7,927 nt of DNA from Chlamydiia bacterium. GTDB taxonomy: Bacteria; Chlamydiota; Chlamydiia; Chlamydiales; FEN-1388. Positions 6,573 to 7,927 of the stretch are shown piece after piece (the stretch's first letter is position 1; every line of letters starts with the position of its first letter). The stretch covers positions 1 to 7,927 of the forward strand of contig PMZB01000299.1 in assembly GCA_003170575.1 (NCBI GenBank), given 5' to 3'. The notes beneath the pieces are model-generated. The model was not told the origin of the DNA, did no database searches, and saw only the letters and a list, made by a program, of their open reading frames with translations. The translations under genes were made by a program, and so were the position numbers.

Positions 6573-7898
6573 TTAGCCCACATAACTCTTCAGTAGTTCC
6601 AACCAGCTTTTAACCGACTCTAGAGTAATTCTTTGCTGGGGATCCACCTCCATCAGCTTAAGACATATGAGCTTAAACTGATCGCGCACTGTCCATCCTG
6701 TTGTTCTTTCCTGAATAGCCTTAAACCAGCTAGACATTTGATTTACTATTTCGTCAATTTTCTCGGCGGCAATCTCTGCATCCTGTGTGGATACATGCTG
6801 CAATTGCCATTGATATATCACTTGTAAGTCTTTGAACCAATGTGGTGAGTCCTCATAATATAATTGAATCAATAGACACCCGGCAGCAAAAGCTTCAACT
6901 CTAAATAATTCATTTGGTGTGCTCAGGATTTTTCCAAGCAACTCTGGAGGAGTGTACTCAACAGTTCCATACCAATGATTCAAACAAACTGTTTTTTTAT
7001 CATCCTCTCGAAAACTCTTTGACAATCCTAAGTCACTCCATTTACACCCAACCTTCCCCTCAGAGGTTCTTTTCCATAGAGCATTTGCCAACTTGATATC
7101 TCCGTGTATTCTCTGATCCTCTTTGAGTTCTAATAAACCATTAATGAGACTCAAGGCACAGTCTACCAAATCTTTTGACGAAGGTTTCATGAGTGAAAAG
7201 GTTTTCATTGACGAAAGGTATGGTTCTACAACGCGTAGCTTTCCTGGAACATCAGGCGAATAAGGTTGTTCCCATACAAGAGTAGGAGTCAAAACGCAAG
7301 AATATTTTGAACTTATGCGTATTTCTCTTTTGAAAGATTCGTATTTTTTTCGCGCCCTTTCCTTATCCAAAGCAATTCCAGAACGACGCCTCCTGTTAGT
7401 TTTTTGAACAAAGCTTTGAGCAGAGGAGAGAGAATCAAAAGGCAAGCCAATAACAAGCCGAACAGTTTTGATCAAGCCTTCAGCTATAAATCCATTCATC
7501 CTTTTGAGTACTACATAAAAAACCCTCTTTCCTGTATCCGCAAAAAGGGAAGTTTCCATTGGAGATACCTTTTTTGCAAAAAACATTTTCCCAGGATCTT
7601 TTTCAAATATCTCCTTCGTTTTTTCCACAACCTCTGCAATATTCCAAAAATCGCTCACAGATAAAGGGGATGTATTTGGCGCAGTAAGACCTTCAATATG
7701 TGCTTTTTGAATCTGCTCGATCCGTTTACATAATTTATCTTCTAAAGCAAAATCCAGACCTTCGCAAAATTGCCGTATTGGCACTTTGGATAACTCTCGT
7801 AACACACGTTTGGTAGACTGATCGCGAGGATCCGACGCAAATACATGATACGCCTCCCTCATAGATACAGAGGAAATACACTGACCTAAAGATGCCAT
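6573..7898 (-). CDS. Eukaryotic-type Ser/Thr protein kinase domain protein, possible effector
   Basis: A 441-residue soluble protein with no signal peptide or membrane segment. The first 120 or so residues are not recognised. A kinase fold follows: a degenerate glycine loop near 136-147 (GFIAEGLIKTV), the probable ATP-anchoring Lys166 (FVQK), Glu192 as its helix-C partner, the catalytic loop HGDIKLAN (265-272) with Asp267, Lys269 and Asn272, the metal-binding DLG (289-291), the activation-segment end GTVEYTPPE (311-319), and Arg423 near the end of the domain. DxKxxN together with GTxxYxxPE favours a Ser/Thr type. The catalytic HRD is HGD, so this is a non-RD kinase, and helix F has Glu335 where Asp is usual. 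Between Lys166 and Glu192 lies a strongly basic stretch (RRRR, KERARKK). The soluble, Ser-rich, uncharged N-terminus would fit type III secretion, but that is inference. The ATG at 7898 is the first after an in-frame stop, with a weak AGG 6 bases upstream of it. GC is lower than in the neighbouring housekeeping genes. Confidence 0.85.
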   Translation of the reverse strand: MASLGQCISSVSMREAYHVFASDPRDQSTKRVLRELSKVPIRQFCEGLDFALEDKLCKRIEQIQKAHIEGLTAPNTSPLSVSDFWNIAEVVEKTKEIFEKDPGKMFFAKKVSPMETSLFADTGKRVFYVVLKRMNGFIAEGLIKTVRLVIGLPFDSLSSAQSFVQKTNRRRRSGIALDKERARKKYESFKREIRISSKYSCVLTPTLVWEQPYSPDVPGKLRVVEPYLSSMKTFSLMKPSSKDLVDCALSLINGLLELKEDQRIHGDIKLANALWKRTSEGKVGCKWSDLGLSKSFREDDKKTVCLNHWYGTVEYTPPELLGKILSTPNELFRVEAFAAGCLLIQLYYEDSPHWFKDLQVIYQWQLQHVSTQDAEIAAEKIDEIVNQMSSWFKAIQERTTGWTVRDQFKLICLKLMEVDPQQRITLESVKSWLELLKSYVG

Positions 7899-7918
7899 AA
7901 ATAACCTAAATAGAAATT

Positions 7919-7924
7919 ATTTTA
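7919..7924 (-). promoter_or_regulatory. Possible -10 element for the kinase gene
   Basis: On the minus strand TAAAAT (complement of 7919-7924) matches TATAAT at 5 of 6 positions and lies 20 bases before the kinase start codon. The matching -35 region falls outside the window, so this cannot be confirmed here. Confidence 0.25.
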
Positions 7925-7927
7925 GCC

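Overview
The window looks like chromosomal DNA of a member of the Chlamydiota, probably an environmental (non-Chlamydiaceae) lineage. The main evidence is two genes: a nucleotide transporter of the NTT/Tlc family, typical of chlamydiae, rickettsiae and plastids, and a SecD-SecF fusion of 1473 residues, close to the size of chlamydial SecDF and far larger than free-living SecDF proteins. A eukaryotic-type protein kinase gene with lower GC fits an intracellular bacterium. I cannot name the genus from the sequence alone.

Layout: a candidate promoter (49-77) precedes the NTT transporter gene (103-1608, +), which ends in a very clear intrinsic terminator (1634-1675). A short spacer holding a perfect 10-bp inverted repeat (1682-1705) leads into secDF (1760-6181, +), which is followed by an 11-bp hairpin (6193-6217). 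Next comes a gene remnant (6272-6399, +) that resembles the N-terminal end of an XRE-type antitoxin or regulator. It is cut off exactly where a tRNA-Leu(CAA) gene on the opposite strand begins (6400-6482, -). The rest is a 441-codon protein kinase gene on the minus strand (6573-7898), followed 90 bases downstream by the tRNA in the same orientation.

How the parts relate: the transporter and SecDF are both inner-membrane, energy-related housekeeping functions, but the terminator between them implies separate transcripts. The 6182-6572 interval is a boundary. Convergent transcription meets there, GC falls, and a truncated gene abuts a tRNA 3' end, which is a common integration and rearrangement point. 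The kinase beyond it keeps nearly all catalytic residues but has a glycine in place of the HRD arginine and an odd basic segment in its N-lobe. It is the best candidate in the window for accessory, possibly host-directed, biology. I found no complete mobile element, CRISPR array or obvious new multi-gene system.
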